Origin: Hufsiella arboris
GTDB taxonomy: Bacteria > Bacteroidota > Bacteroidia > Sphingobacteriales > Sphingobacteriaceae
Length of the DNA stretch: 64,000 bases
Direction: 5' to 3'
Assembly: GCF_009834875.1 (NCBI RefSeq)
Contig: NZ_WVHT01000012.1
Location: forward strand, 1-64,000
A model generated the notes under the pieces. It had not been told where the DNA came from, did no database searches, and saw only the letters and a program-made list of their open reading frames with translations. The first letter of the stretch is position 1, and every line of letters starts with the position of its first letter. The position numbers and the translations under genes were made by a program. This document shows positions 51,591-59,762 of this stretch, one piece after another.

Positions 51591-51830
51591 TTCCCGCTGT
51601 ACGCTCATACGCCTGCAGGCATTACGCGCTAGCCGGTATCCGCTGCCATCGGGGCTAAAATGCAAATTTTAAGCATCTATTAACGCTGGCCGTCCGATAA
51701 AGTTGCAAAACAGAACCATTTTAAACCCGGGCGAAGCGGATACCGGCATTGTGGCTAATGCCTTGTGCAGTATGAGCAAAGAACGGGACTGCCATTAATT
51801 GGAACACTGAAATTGCTTTTCAAAATAAAG
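51591..51830. repeat. Dispersed palindromic repeat, copy E (most complete)
   Basis: The left arm 51591-51644 and right arm 51735-51788 are reverse complements, with exact blocks CCCG, GCTCATAC, GGCATTA and GCCGGTATCCGCT separated by mismatches. Inner blocks (CGGGGCTAAAATG / CATTTTAAACCCGG) extend the palindrome. The right end continues AATTGGAACACTGAAATTGCTTTTCA. No ORF lies inside. It occupies the middle of the 497-base gap between the PH-SHOCT and rsmI genes. Confidence 0.8.
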
Positions 51831-51960
51831 ACAAAATCTTCGTCTCTTCACGCACCAATTTTACATTCACTCTAGCTTTTATTTCCTCTAGGTGTTTGTT
51901 AAAACGTTTCTTAGCTCATCAAGCTATTCCCTTATACCATTCTCAAATATCACCGTAATT

Positions 51961-52692
51961 CTATTCGCCATTCCCTTCACGCCATTCCCTATTTCCATCT
52001 TTACTCCTCTTACTCTTCACCTTTTCCCTTCCTTCCACGCAAATCACAAACTCACCCTTTAACACATTTGTCTCGAAATGAGTTTTCACTTCTTCCAACG
52101 TTCCGCGAACGGTTTCTTCAAACATTTTTGTCAGCTCGCGCGAGACAGATGCTTGCCGTTCAACGCCAAAATATTCACCGAACTCTTCGAGTGTTTTCAA
52201 AAGCCTGTGTGGCGATTCGTAAAATATCATTGTCCGCTCCTCTTCTACCAGCTCCTTTAAACGAGTTTGTCGGCCTTTTTTTACGGGCAAAAATCCTTCA
52301 AATGTAAAACGGTCTGCCGGCAACCCTGAGTTAACAAGCGCTGGAACAAAGGCTGTGGCTCCAGGCAAACACTCGACATCCAGGCCGTTTTTTAACGCTT
52401 CGCGCACCAGGAAAAACCCGGGATCAGAAATTGCCGGAGTACCGGCGTCGGATATTAACGCAACATTTTTCCCTTCTTTTAAAAACCGGACGATCTCGGT
52501 AGCCGACTGATGTTCGTTGTGCTGATGGTGCGAGAAAACTTTCTTGTCAATACCAAAATGCTTGAGAAGCGGTGCGCTTGTCCGGGTGTCTTCAGCCAGA
52601 ATTACGTCAGCATCTTTCAAAACACGGATCGCTCTGAATGTCATATCCTCCATATTACCAATCGGAGTTGGCACCAGGTAAAGCTTGCTCAT
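51961..52692 (-). CDS. rsmI: 16S rRNA (cytidine-1402 2'-O)-methyltransferase
   Basis: A 243-residue tetrapyrrole-methylase-fold enzyme. The start at ATG 52692 (MSKLYLVPTPIGNMEDMTFRAI) is the family start; a longer frame adds 14 non-conserved residues. Motifs: AEDTRTSAPLLKHFG, ALISDAGTPAISDPGF, CLPGATAFVPALVNSGLP, FYESPHRL, ELTKMFEE. The last 20 residues (EKVKSKRSKDGNREW..) are low-complexity, encoded by a purine-rich tract with a duplicated GGGAATGGCG. They look like a repeat that invaded the 3' end. Confidence 0.95.
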   Translation of the reverse strand: MSKLYLVPTPIGNMEDMTFRAIRVLKDADVILAEDTRTSAPLLKHFGIDKKVFSHHQHNEHQSATEIVRFLKEGKNVALISDAGTPAISDPGFFLVREALKNGLDVECLPGATAFVPALVNSGLPADRFTFEGFLPVKKGRQTRLKELVEEERTMIFYESPHRLLKTLEEFGEYFGVERQASVSRELTKMFEETVRGTLEEVKTHFETNVLKGEFVICVEGREKVKSKRSKDGNREWREGNGE

Positions 52693-52722
52693 ATTTAATT
52701 TCGGTCGATTGGCAAGTGATAG

Positions 52723-52730
52723 TATATTTG
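52723..52730 (+). promoter_or_regulatory. -7 box of serS
   Basis: TATATTTG is a perfect TAnnTTTG match, 15 bases before the serS start codon. The -33 element is weak. Confidence 0.6.
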
Positions 52731-52745
52731 CCAAAAAACAATTTA

Positions 52746-54017
52746 ATGCTGCAAGTTAATTATATCCGCGAAAACAGGGAAAAGGTTTTAGAGCGATTAG
52801 CTGTTAAAAATTTCAAACAGCCGGAACTAGTTGATCAGATTATTTCCGTAGACGAAGACAGAAGAAAAACTCAGGCAGAACTTGATACACTCTCGGCAGA
52901 AGCGAATAGCGCTGCCAAGCAAATCGGCGAGTTAATGCGCCAGGGAGAGAAAGCAAAGGCTGAAGAGATCAAAGCCAAAACATCTTCGTTGAAAGAGCAA
53001 TCCAAAACTTTGTCGGATAAACTGGCTTCATTGGAGAATGAGCTTTTTAGCAAAATTGTGCTTCTCCCTAACCTGCCGCATACCACCGTTCCATTGGGTT
53101 CAACACCAGAAGAAAACACTGTTGTTTTAGAGCATGGCCAAAAGCCGCAGCTCCCTGAAGGAGCGTTGCCGCACTGGGAATTAGCCGCGAAATACGATAT
53201 CATTGATTTTGAACTTGGTGTTAAAATAGCCGGCGCCGGATTCCCGGTTTATAAAGGAAAGGGCGCCAAATTACAACGCGCTTTGATCAATTATTTTCTT
53301 GACAAGGCGGATGCCGCCGGATATTTTGAAATACAGCCGCCGGTTGTTGTAAACGAAGAATCAGGTTTTGGAACAGGGCAGCTTCCCGACAAGGAGGGCC
53401 AGATGTATCATGTTACGGGCGATAATCTGTACCTGATTCCAACCGCAGAAGTTCCGATCACCAATTTATACCGCGATGTAATCGTTAAGGAAGAAGAATT
53501 CCCGATCAAGAACTGCGGGTACACACCATGTTTCCGCCGCGAAGCCGGTTCATACGGCGCACATGTTCGCGGACTCAATCGTTTGCATCAGTTTGACAAA
53601 GTAGAACTTGTGCAGGTTGTACATCCGGACAAGTCATACGAAACTTTGGAGCAAATGAGTACGTATGTGCAATCTCTTTTACAAGAACTTGGTTTACCTT
53701 ACCGCGTTTTAAACCTGTGTGGCGGCGATATGAGTTTCGGATCAGCAAAAACTTATGATATGGAAGTTTGGAGTGCCGCCCAATCACGCTGGCTGGAAGT
53801 TTCTTCTGTAACCAACTTCGAAACATTTCAATCCAACCGGTTGAAACTGCGTTTCAAAGGCAAGGAAGGTAAAACGCAGCTGGCTCATACGCTTAACGGT
53901 AGCGCGTTGGCGTTGCCTCGAATTGTTGCATCGATTTTGGAGATAAACCAAACGGAGAAAGGAATTAAAATTCCGGCGGTGCTGGTACCGTATACGAAGT
54001 TTGAGTATATAGATTAG
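52746..54017 (+). CDS. serS: Seryl-tRNA synthetase
   Basis: A 423-residue class II synthetase charging tRNA-Ser. ATG 52746 (MLQVNYIRENREKVLERLAVKNF) is the family start; the frame is open 36 codons upstream across the rsmI promoter. It has an N-terminal coiled-coil arm (about 30-100), then the catalytic core with motif 2 FRREAGSYGAHVRGLNRLHQFDKVELVQ, YDMEVWSAAQSRWLEVSSVTNFETFQSNRL, and motif 3 LNGSALALPRIVASILEINQTEKGIKIP. Divergent from rsmI with a 53-base gap. Confidence 0.97.
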   Translation: MLQVNYIRENREKVLERLAVKNFKQPELVDQIISVDEDRRKTQAELDTLSAEANSAAKQIGELMRQGEKAKAEEIKAKTSSLKEQSKTLSDKLASLENELFSKIVLLPNLPHTTVPLGSTPEENTVVLEHGQKPQLPEGALPHWELAAKYDIIDFELGVKIAGAGFPVYKGKGAKLQRALINYFLDKADAAGYFEIQPPVVVNEESGFGTGQLPDKEGQMYHVTGDNLYLIPTAEVPITNLYRDVIVKEEEFPIKNCGYTPCFRREAGSYGAHVRGLNRLHQFDKVELVQVVHPDKSYETLEQMSTYVQSLLQELGLPYRVLNLCGGDMSFGSAKTYDMEVWSAAQSRWLEVSSVTNFETFQSNRLKLRFKGKEGKTQLAHTLNGSALALPRIVASILEINQTEKGIKIPAVLVPYTKFEYID

Positions 54018-54070
54018 ATTGGTTAGATATGGTTACTCCTTGAATATTGGTGTAAAAGTAAATTTATAAT

Positions 54071-54335
54071 ATTTTGAAGCGCACTGCAGCTACAACTATT
54101 ATTGGTTGTTCCCGCTGTGCGCTTTTACTCCTTACCCTACCAACATTTCCCTACGCTTCAGTTGCGGGGGTAACCGCTTCCATCGTGGCTAAAATCAATA
54201 AACCGGGTGACAGCGATAGTTTTGCCAGGTTGGCTCCTTCTCCCGTTGGAGAAGGTTGGCATGAGGCGGCAAAACTTTGGCCAAAACACGGGACTATCAC
54301 AACCGACGACCTAAGGAACCTGCTTTTCAAGAAAT
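54071..54335 (+). repeat. Dispersed palindromic repeat, copy F
   Basis: TTCCCGCTGTGCGCTTTTACTCC, CCATCGTGGCTAAAATC, AAACCGGGTGA, CACGGGACTATCACAACCGA and CCTGCTTTTCAAGA keep the order of copy E and G. A small insert with TCCTTCTCCCGTTGGAGAAGG, a short palindrome, sits in the middle. The plus-strand frame 54074-54343 across it is not a gene. Confidence 0.65.
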
Positions 54336-54476
54336 TGTATTAGCATTTTAGATTTTAAAAAAAGGCGCCTTATACATCAAGCTTTCTAACGTCAACTTCT
54401 GCTGTCATCCAAAAAGTTATTCCAACAAATTAATTCCAATTGCTAAACCTAATCTTATAACACTTGTTGCTTCTTC

Positions 54477-55316
54477 ATGGCAACACAAGAACAAAAAACA
54501 TGGTTCATCACCGGCGTTTCCGGCGGGCTAGGAAAAGCAATCGCGGTGGAGGCTGCAAACAACGGTTATGTCGTTTTTGGAACTCTGAGAAAAAGAGAGC
54601 AGGTGGATGAGTTTGATAAACTTGTTCCGGGGAAAACGTTTGGCGTTCTGCTTGATGTAAATAAACACGATGACATACAAACTGCGATTGACACGATAAT
54701 CGACAAAACAAACCGGATTGATATATTGGTAAACAACGCAGGTTACGGTTTATTTGGCGCTATTGAAGAAGTAAGCATGGAGGAAGCAAGGCAGCAAATG
54801 GAAACGAATTTTTTTGGCGCTTTAGCGGTTACTCAAAAGGTTTTGCCGATCATGCGACAGCAGCGGTCGGGAAACATTGTTCAGATATCGTCAATGGCTG
54901 GAATGAACGCCAATCCGGGTGTGGGTTTATATAACGCTAGTAAGTTCGCTTTAGAAGGTTATAGCGAGGCGCTATCAAAAGAAGTATTGCCTTTAAATAT
55001 TTTTGTCACTATTGTTGAGCCGGGCCCTTTTCGTACCGAATGGGCCGGACCGTCGTCGAAAAGAGCGGAAAAACTTATAGAAGACTATAAAGAAACTGCT
55101 CATGTTGTAATCAACCGCATAAACGGATATTCAGGTCAACAGCCCGGCGACCCGGAAAAAGCAGCAAAAGCAATTATCAAAGCTGTTACCAGCGAAAAGC
55201 CGCCCCTGCGTTTACCGCTTGGCGAAGCTGCTGTAAATGGTATTCTGGATAAGCTTAAATCAGTGGAACAGAATATTAATGATTGGAAAGAAGTATCGTT
55301 AAATACTTCATTTTAA
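54477..55316 (+). CDS. SDR-family oxidoreductase
   Basis: A 279-residue classical short-chain dehydrogenase: cofactor loop TGVSGGLGKA (about 13-22), DILVNNAGYG, catalytic Ser in VQISSMAG and Y-x-x-x-K in LYNASKFALEGYSEAL. EPGPFRTEW and the tail with PLGEAAVNGILDKL are typical of a subfamily labelled 'SDR/oxidoreductase' with unknown substrate. The absence of an acidic residue after the second strand and the presence of RKRE (residues 38-41) favour NADP. Convergent with the PBP4-like gene; the 3' ends overlap by nine bases. Confidence 0.92.
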   Translation: MATQEQKTWFITGVSGGLGKAIAVEAANNGYVVFGTLRKREQVDEFDKLVPGKTFGVLLDVNKHDDIQTAIDTIIDKTNRIDILVNNAGYGLFGAIEEVSMEEARQQMETNFFGALAVTQKVLPIMRQQRSGNIVQISSMAGMNANPGVGLYNASKFALEGYSEALSKEVLPLNIFVTIVEPGPFRTEWAGPSSKRAEKLIEDYKETAHVVINRINGYSGQQPGDPEKAAKAIIKAVTSEKPPLRLPLGEAAVNGILDKLKSVEQNINDWKEVSLNTSF

Positions 55317-56720
55317 CTGATCTAAAACCGCAAACATCTTCTGCCTTACTTCCTTCGAGCTGCCATTATAATTGTTTACGATAAAAGAAAATACCAGCGG
55401 AACACCCGATGATGAAGTTTGGTAACCGGCGTAAGCTAAAGCATCATTGATTGTTCCGCTTTTCATTCGCATGCCGTTATAAACCGGCAGGCTTTCAAAG
55501 TAATATTTAAACCAGGGCTCCTTTTTTACAGTTTGAAGAACTTTAGCCATTGTTAACGTAGTAATCCGCGTGCCCGGCGATAAGCCGCTTCCGTCAATTG
55601 TGTTCATTGAATTTTCGTCGATTCCGGCCCTTTGCCTCCAAAAATCTTTTACGATTTCAACGCCGTTCGCTGTAGTAACTTCTTTTCCTGCTTTAAGTGC
55701 CATTGTTTTCACCAAATGTTCACCATACAGGTTAATACTTTTCTGGTTGAACCAATACACAATTTTTGTCAGATCAGGCGAGGTTTGATTGGCGATAATT
55801 TTAGACGGCGGGGAAAAAGGTTGTTTACTCGCTGATAATATTCTGGTGGTTGTCTCTAACCCGGATACTTTCATTCCTGATTTATTCAGTTGGCTTTTAA
55901 ACTCTGCCGCAAACGTTAATGCGGGATCCGGAATCGAAGCGGCAATCGTCTTTTCCAAATCAATTCCGTAGGTTCCTCGTAGATAAATGATATTCGAATA
56001 GGGTGATGAAAACGCATAAACTTCATCGCCGCTGCCGGATTTGCCAGTGGTGAGCTCGTTCACAATCTGAACTGAAGTCAAAGCTGGTTCCGTTCGTACC
56101 AACTGAACCGGATCGCCGACTTTTGTTCCGGGACGTAAAATCAGGTCGAGTTGGTTTTCCCGCCAGGTTAATGAATTTGGACCGGCGCCGTAATAATTCC
56201 CGATATCCTGCCATATCCACCCGGTGGGCAGCGTCTGCGTTCCGAATAGATGATCGTCCGAAATTACTCTTCCATTAATTTGTTTAATGCCTGATTGCCT
56301 TACTGCGTCTGTAAATTTCTTTAAGATCACTTCCGGCTTCGTGTCCTGGTATCTTTCGCTTCCAAACGTCGGATCACCGGCTCCCGTAATAATTAAATCC
56401 CCATTTAAAGTTCCGGATGCATCTATAACGCCCGAGTAACCCAATGTTGTTTGATAAGTAAAATTAGGCCCTAACAAGTAAAACGCTGTCGCGGAAGTAA
56501 CCGTTTTTAACGTTGAGGCAGAAGCTAATCCCATATTCGAATTTTTAGAGAATACGATCTCGCCAGTCTCTGCATTAAGCACGGTTAAGGAAGTGGTTGC
56601 GTATTTGAACTGGCTGTCTGATTCAAATTTCGCATATGCTCTCTCAATTTTTTGCGTTATTGTTTGAGCAAATGTATCCAGCGAAAGGACCAGGAAGAAT
56701 AGCAAAGCCAGTTTTTTCAT
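55308..56720 (-). CDS. dacB: D-Ala-D-Ala carboxypeptidase/endopeptidase (PBP4 type)
   Basis: A 470-residue periplasmic class C PBP. Signal peptide to about residue 19 (DTFAQ). S69-T-L-K72 (ASASTLKTVTSA) is the S-x-x-K nucleophile motif; the S-x-N motif is in NQKSINLYGEHLVK; K-S-G in MRMKSGTINDALAYAG replaces K-T-G. The large insertion between the first two motifs (PNSLTWRENQLDLILRPGTKVGDPV) is that of PBP4. It cleaves or trims cross-links and is not essential in most species. Confidence 0.93.
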   Translation of the reverse strand: MKKLALLFFLVLSLDTFAQTITQKIERAYAKFESDSQFKYATTSLTVLNAETGEIVFSKNSNMGLASASTLKTVTSATAFYLLGPNFTYQTTLGYSGVIDASGTLNGDLIITGAGDPTFGSERYQDTKPEVILKKFTDAVRQSGIKQINGRVISDDHLFGTQTLPTGWIWQDIGNYYGAGPNSLTWRENQLDLILRPGTKVGDPVQLVRTEPALTSVQIVNELTTGKSGSGDEVYAFSSPYSNIIYLRGTYGIDLEKTIAASIPDPALTFAAEFKSQLNKSGMKVSGLETTTRILSASKQPFSPPSKIIANQTSPDLTKIVYWFNQKSINLYGEHLVKTMALKAGKEVTTANGVEIVKDFWRQRAGIDENSMNTIDGSGLSPGTRITTLTMAKVLQTVKKEPWFKYYFESLPVYNGMRMKSGTINDALAYAGYQTSSSGVPLVFSFIVNNYNGSSKEVRQKMFAVLDQLK

Positions 56721-56817
56721 ACGCCTAAAATAATCAAACTGATTCCATGCCGGTGTATTGAATTTGTTTCAAACGATCATTGTGCCTCAAGAAATAATTG
56801 CCTCATAAAAATATCCG

Positions 56818-56849
56818 TTTGCCGTTGTAATAATTTATTCCTTATTTTG
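56818..56849 (+). promoter_or_regulatory. Candidate promoter of the lytic transglycosylase gene
   Basis: TTTG (56818-56821), a 20-base spacer and TTATTTTG (56842-56849) match the Bacteroidota consensus with one mismatch in the -7 box. Confidence 0.5.
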
Positions 56850-56898
56850 GCAAAACGTGTACAAAACAGGTTTTTCAGGCCTGATGAGTAAGAGAAGT

Positions 56899-58014
56899 AT
56901 GATGAAAAAAACGTTGGCAATCGCGATGTTTTGTGTATCGGGAATCGCGTTAACTGCCCTTCCCTCGAAAGCAGAAACTAAAACAGGTAATCCGGACAAC
57001 GGAGTTACGCAAGTCCGCACCGGAACGCCAAAAACCCTAACCCAGGAAATTGAGCTAAGCCAAAACGCGATTGTAAAAAGCTATATCAAGGCTTTTTTAA
57101 ATCAGAAGGAACGCTTTGGCAGGATGCTGGGCCTATCGAAATATTACTTTCCTATTTATGAGAAGGTATTGAAAGAACATAACATGCCTGACCAGCTGAA
57201 ATACATTTCTGTGATTGAATCGGCATTAAATCCACACGCAGTTTCAACCGCGGGCGCTGCCGGTCCATGGCAGTTCTTAAATGAAATCGGCAAACGTTAC
57301 GGACTGGCAGTGAACGATTCGCTGGATGAACGCCGCGACCCCTTGCTTGCCTGCAACGCCGCCGCAAATTATCTGCAGGAATCTTACAACATGTACGGCA
57401 ACGACTGGCTCGTGGCAATCGCATCTTACAATGCTGGCCGTAACAATATTAAATGGGCCATGGAAGATTCCGGTGGTAAAACAAATTACTGGGAACTCAG
57501 GAAGTATCTCCCGGCTGAAACGCAAAGTTATGTTCCGGCGTTTATTGCAACGGTAATTATCATGAACAACCCCGGGAGATACGGCATCGAGCCGATCATG
57601 GGGGATTTCCCGGTTGACACAAAAACCCTTCAGCTTAAGAAATCGTTCTCAATGGAGAACGTTGCGAAAGCGGCAAATATCAGTCTCGACCAACTTTGCG
57701 CATTAAATCCGGCTTATAAAAAATTAACTGTTTATTGTACAGAGAAATCGCCAAAAAGACTTGTCCTGCCAATTTTACCTGGATTTGCATATAATGCTGT
57801 TTACAAAGAATTAGGATTTCCTTTAGATCCGGATTTGCCAATGGCACCGAAAGTGATTAAATATTACATTTCGTACCGGGTTCAGCAAGGTGATACGTTT
57901 GATGTTATCGCCGAGAAATTCAAAATTACGCCGGAAGAAGTTAAGCGCTTGAACAAAATGAATGACACATCGGTGTTAACGCCTGGAATGATGTTGCAGA
58001 TTGGGCAGGGGTAG
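56899..58014 (+). CDS. LysM lytic transglycosylase (MltD-like)
   Basis: A 371-residue periplasmic murein hydrolase. I take ATG 56899/56902, which opens a signal peptide (MMKKTLAIAMFCVSGIALTA..), over a GTG 14 codons upstream that would start inside the promoter. SLT domain: catalytic Glu in ISVIESALNPHAVSTAGAAGPWQF, then ASYNAGRNNIKWA and ETQSYVPAFIATVIIM. One LysM domain ends the protein (YRVQQGDTFDVIAEKFKITPEEVKRLN). A weak second LysM-like unit lies around 245-290 (FSMENVAKAANISLDQLCALNP). Confidence 0.92.
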   Translation: MMKKTLAIAMFCVSGIALTALPSKAETKTGNPDNGVTQVRTGTPKTLTQEIELSQNAIVKSYIKAFLNQKERFGRMLGLSKYYFPIYEKVLKEHNMPDQLKYISVIESALNPHAVSTAGAAGPWQFLNEIGKRYGLAVNDSLDERRDPLLACNAAANYLQESYNMYGNDWLVAIASYNAGRNNIKWAMEDSGGKTNYWELRKYLPAETQSYVPAFIATVIIMNNPGRYGIEPIMGDFPVDTKTLQLKKSFSMENVAKAANISLDQLCALNPAYKKLTVYCTEKSPKRLVLPILPGFAYNAVYKELGFPLDPDLPMAPKVIKYYISYRVQQGDTFDVIAEKFKITPEEVKRLNKMNDTSVLTPGMMLQIGQG

Positions 58015-58184
58015 GTGGTTGATTATGGATTTTTAGCAGATCTTTCATGTTTCGAATACGTTGTTTCCTAAAATTAAACAGTTCGGCGACGTCGATTTTT
58101 GGCAACTAAAAGAAGCTGAGGCCATTGAAATGTAGGCCAATTTTTTATTTTTTGAAAATGAAAGCATCTGCTACTATTGAAATG

Positions 58185-58455
58185 CAGTCCGGCTATTCGT
58201 TCATACTGCACAGGCCTTAGTCACAGGCCGGTATCCACTCCTATCCGGTTTAGCCCTAACGGTTGCTGCACAAAAACTGGCTTGGTCGCAGGGGCTTCGT
58301 TGCCATGAAAGTTTGTCTTGGTGCAATAAACGCGGGTGAAGCGGCAGTTTTTACCGGGCGATAAATTCAAAATTGCAGACATCTTCGTGGTAAAAACTAC
58401 AGCGAAACACAGGACTATCGGAACCAAAAAGAACCGGAATTTGCTTTTCAAGATT
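58185..58455 (+). repeat. Dispersed palindromic repeat, copy G
   Basis: TCATACTGCACAGGCCTTAGTCACAGGCCGGTATCC, ATCCGGTTTA, TTGCTGCACAAAAACTGG, CATGAAAGTTTGTC, AAACACAGGACTATCGGAACC and TTGCTTTTCAAGA follow in order and match B, E and F. It fills most of the 639-base gap between the convergent transglycosylase and asd genes; frames through it are not coding. Confidence 0.75.
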
Positions 58456-58653
58456 AAAAAAAGCTTCATGATACCCTTCAACTCTGCTCGGGTGATATGC
58501 ACTGAATCATTTGCTTTGCGAGATGATTTATTAAAGGCATTCTCGTCTCCACATTGGGCACAGTTGAAGCACTATCACTACTTATTGCTACTAACAAAAA
58601 CAGCCGGCCTAATTGAGCAGCTGTTTAATTGTTATTTACGAGAAAGATTTCTC

Positions 58654-59661
58654 TTACGCCAAAACCTCTTCTTTAAGCAGTCCCTTTTTAAGCAATACTT
58701 CCGCAACCTGAACCGCATTGGTAGCTGCCCCTTTACGTAAGTTATCGGCAACAACCCAAAGGTTCAACGTCTTGTCCTGCGACTCGTCGCGGCGAATACG
58801 GCCAACAAATACTTCGTCTTTTTCGTGAGCATCTTTAGGCATTGGGTACAACGCATTTGCCGGATCATCAACAACGACAACACCTTCTTGCTGTTCTAAA
58901 ATCTGACGAACTTCTGCCAGGTCGAATTCATTTTCAAATTCAATGTTTACAGCTTCCGAATGACCGCCCATCACCGGAATACGAACTGTTGTAGCCGTAA
59001 CACGGATGGACTCATCGCCCATGATCTTTTTAGTTTCGAGGATCATTTTCATTTCCTCCTTCGTGTAGCCATTATCCTGGAAAACGTCGATCTGAGGAAT
59101 TACGTTAAGGTCGATCTGGTGAGCATAAGCTTTCGGACCTTCGATACCATTGCGTTCATTCATCAGCTGATCCACCGCCTTTACACCAGTACCGGTTACA
59201 GACTGGTATGTTGAAACCACAACACGTTTGATTTTGTATTTATCATGCAGCGGTTTTAAAACCACTACCATCTGGATAGTTGAGCAATTCGGATTCGCTA
59301 TAATTTTATCGTCAGCAGTTAAAACATCTGCATTCACTTCAGGAACGACCAATTTTTTGGTCGGATCCATTCTCCATGCCGAAGAATTATCAATCACCGT
59401 AGTGCCGACTTCTGCAAAACGCGGAGCGTCTTTTAAGGATGTCGATCCACCAGCCGAAAAAACAGCAAGCTCTGGTCTTAAAGCAATTGCGTCATCAATC
59501 GTCACAACTTTGTACTTCTTTCCCTTGAATTCAATTTCCTTGCCCTTACTCTTTTCAGAGGCTACTGGAATTAATTCTGTTACCGGGAAATTGCGCTCTG
59601 CTAAAACTTTCAACATCACCGAACCGACAAGGCCCGTAGCGCCTACAACTGCGACTTTCAT
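58654..59661 (-). CDS. asd: Aspartate-semialdehyde dehydrogenase
   Basis: A 335-residue NADPH enzyme of the aspartate-family amino-acid and diaminopimelate pathway. N-terminal VGATGLVGSVMLKVLAERNF; phosphate loop; catalytic Cys in NPNCSTIQMVV; catalytic His region IPVMGGHSEAVNIE; VGRIRRDES. Length and motifs fit the common bacterial type. Monocistronic, with an A/T-rich 100-base gap to the divergent large surface-protein gene. Confidence 0.97.
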   Translation of the reverse strand: MKVAVVGATGLVGSVMLKVLAERNFPVTELIPVASEKSKGKEIEFKGKKYKVVTIDDAIALRPELAVFSAGGSTSLKDAPRFAEVGTTVIDNSSAWRMDPTKKLVVPEVNADVLTADDKIIANPNCSTIQMVVVLKPLHDKYKIKRVVVSTYQSVTGTGVKAVDQLMNERNGIEGPKAYAHQIDLNVIPQIDVFQDNGYTKEEMKMILETKKIMGDESIRVTATTVRIPVMGGHSEAVNIEFENEFDLAEVRQILEQQEGVVVVDDPANALYPMPKDAHEKDEVFVGRIRRDESQDKTLNLWVVADNLRKGAATNAVQVAEVLLKKGLLKEEVLA

Positions 59662-59762
59662 CTTGATTTAATTTTACTTAATTGTTTATTTGAATTTATT
59701 TGCTATTTTAATTTTAAATTAAAAATACTTTAAACCTATTCTTATCACTGATTTTGGCAAAT

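Noticed and set aside
54074-54343. 89-codon frame between serS and the SDR gene
   Set aside because: It coincides exactly with repeat copy F.
4300-58455. CRISPR array
   Set aside because: The repeats are long, diverged, palindromic and scattered between genes; there are no regular spacers and no cas genes in the window.
58221-58740. Frames between the lytic transglycosylase and asd
   Set aside because: They lie in repeat copy G and, on the plus strand, run antisense into asd.
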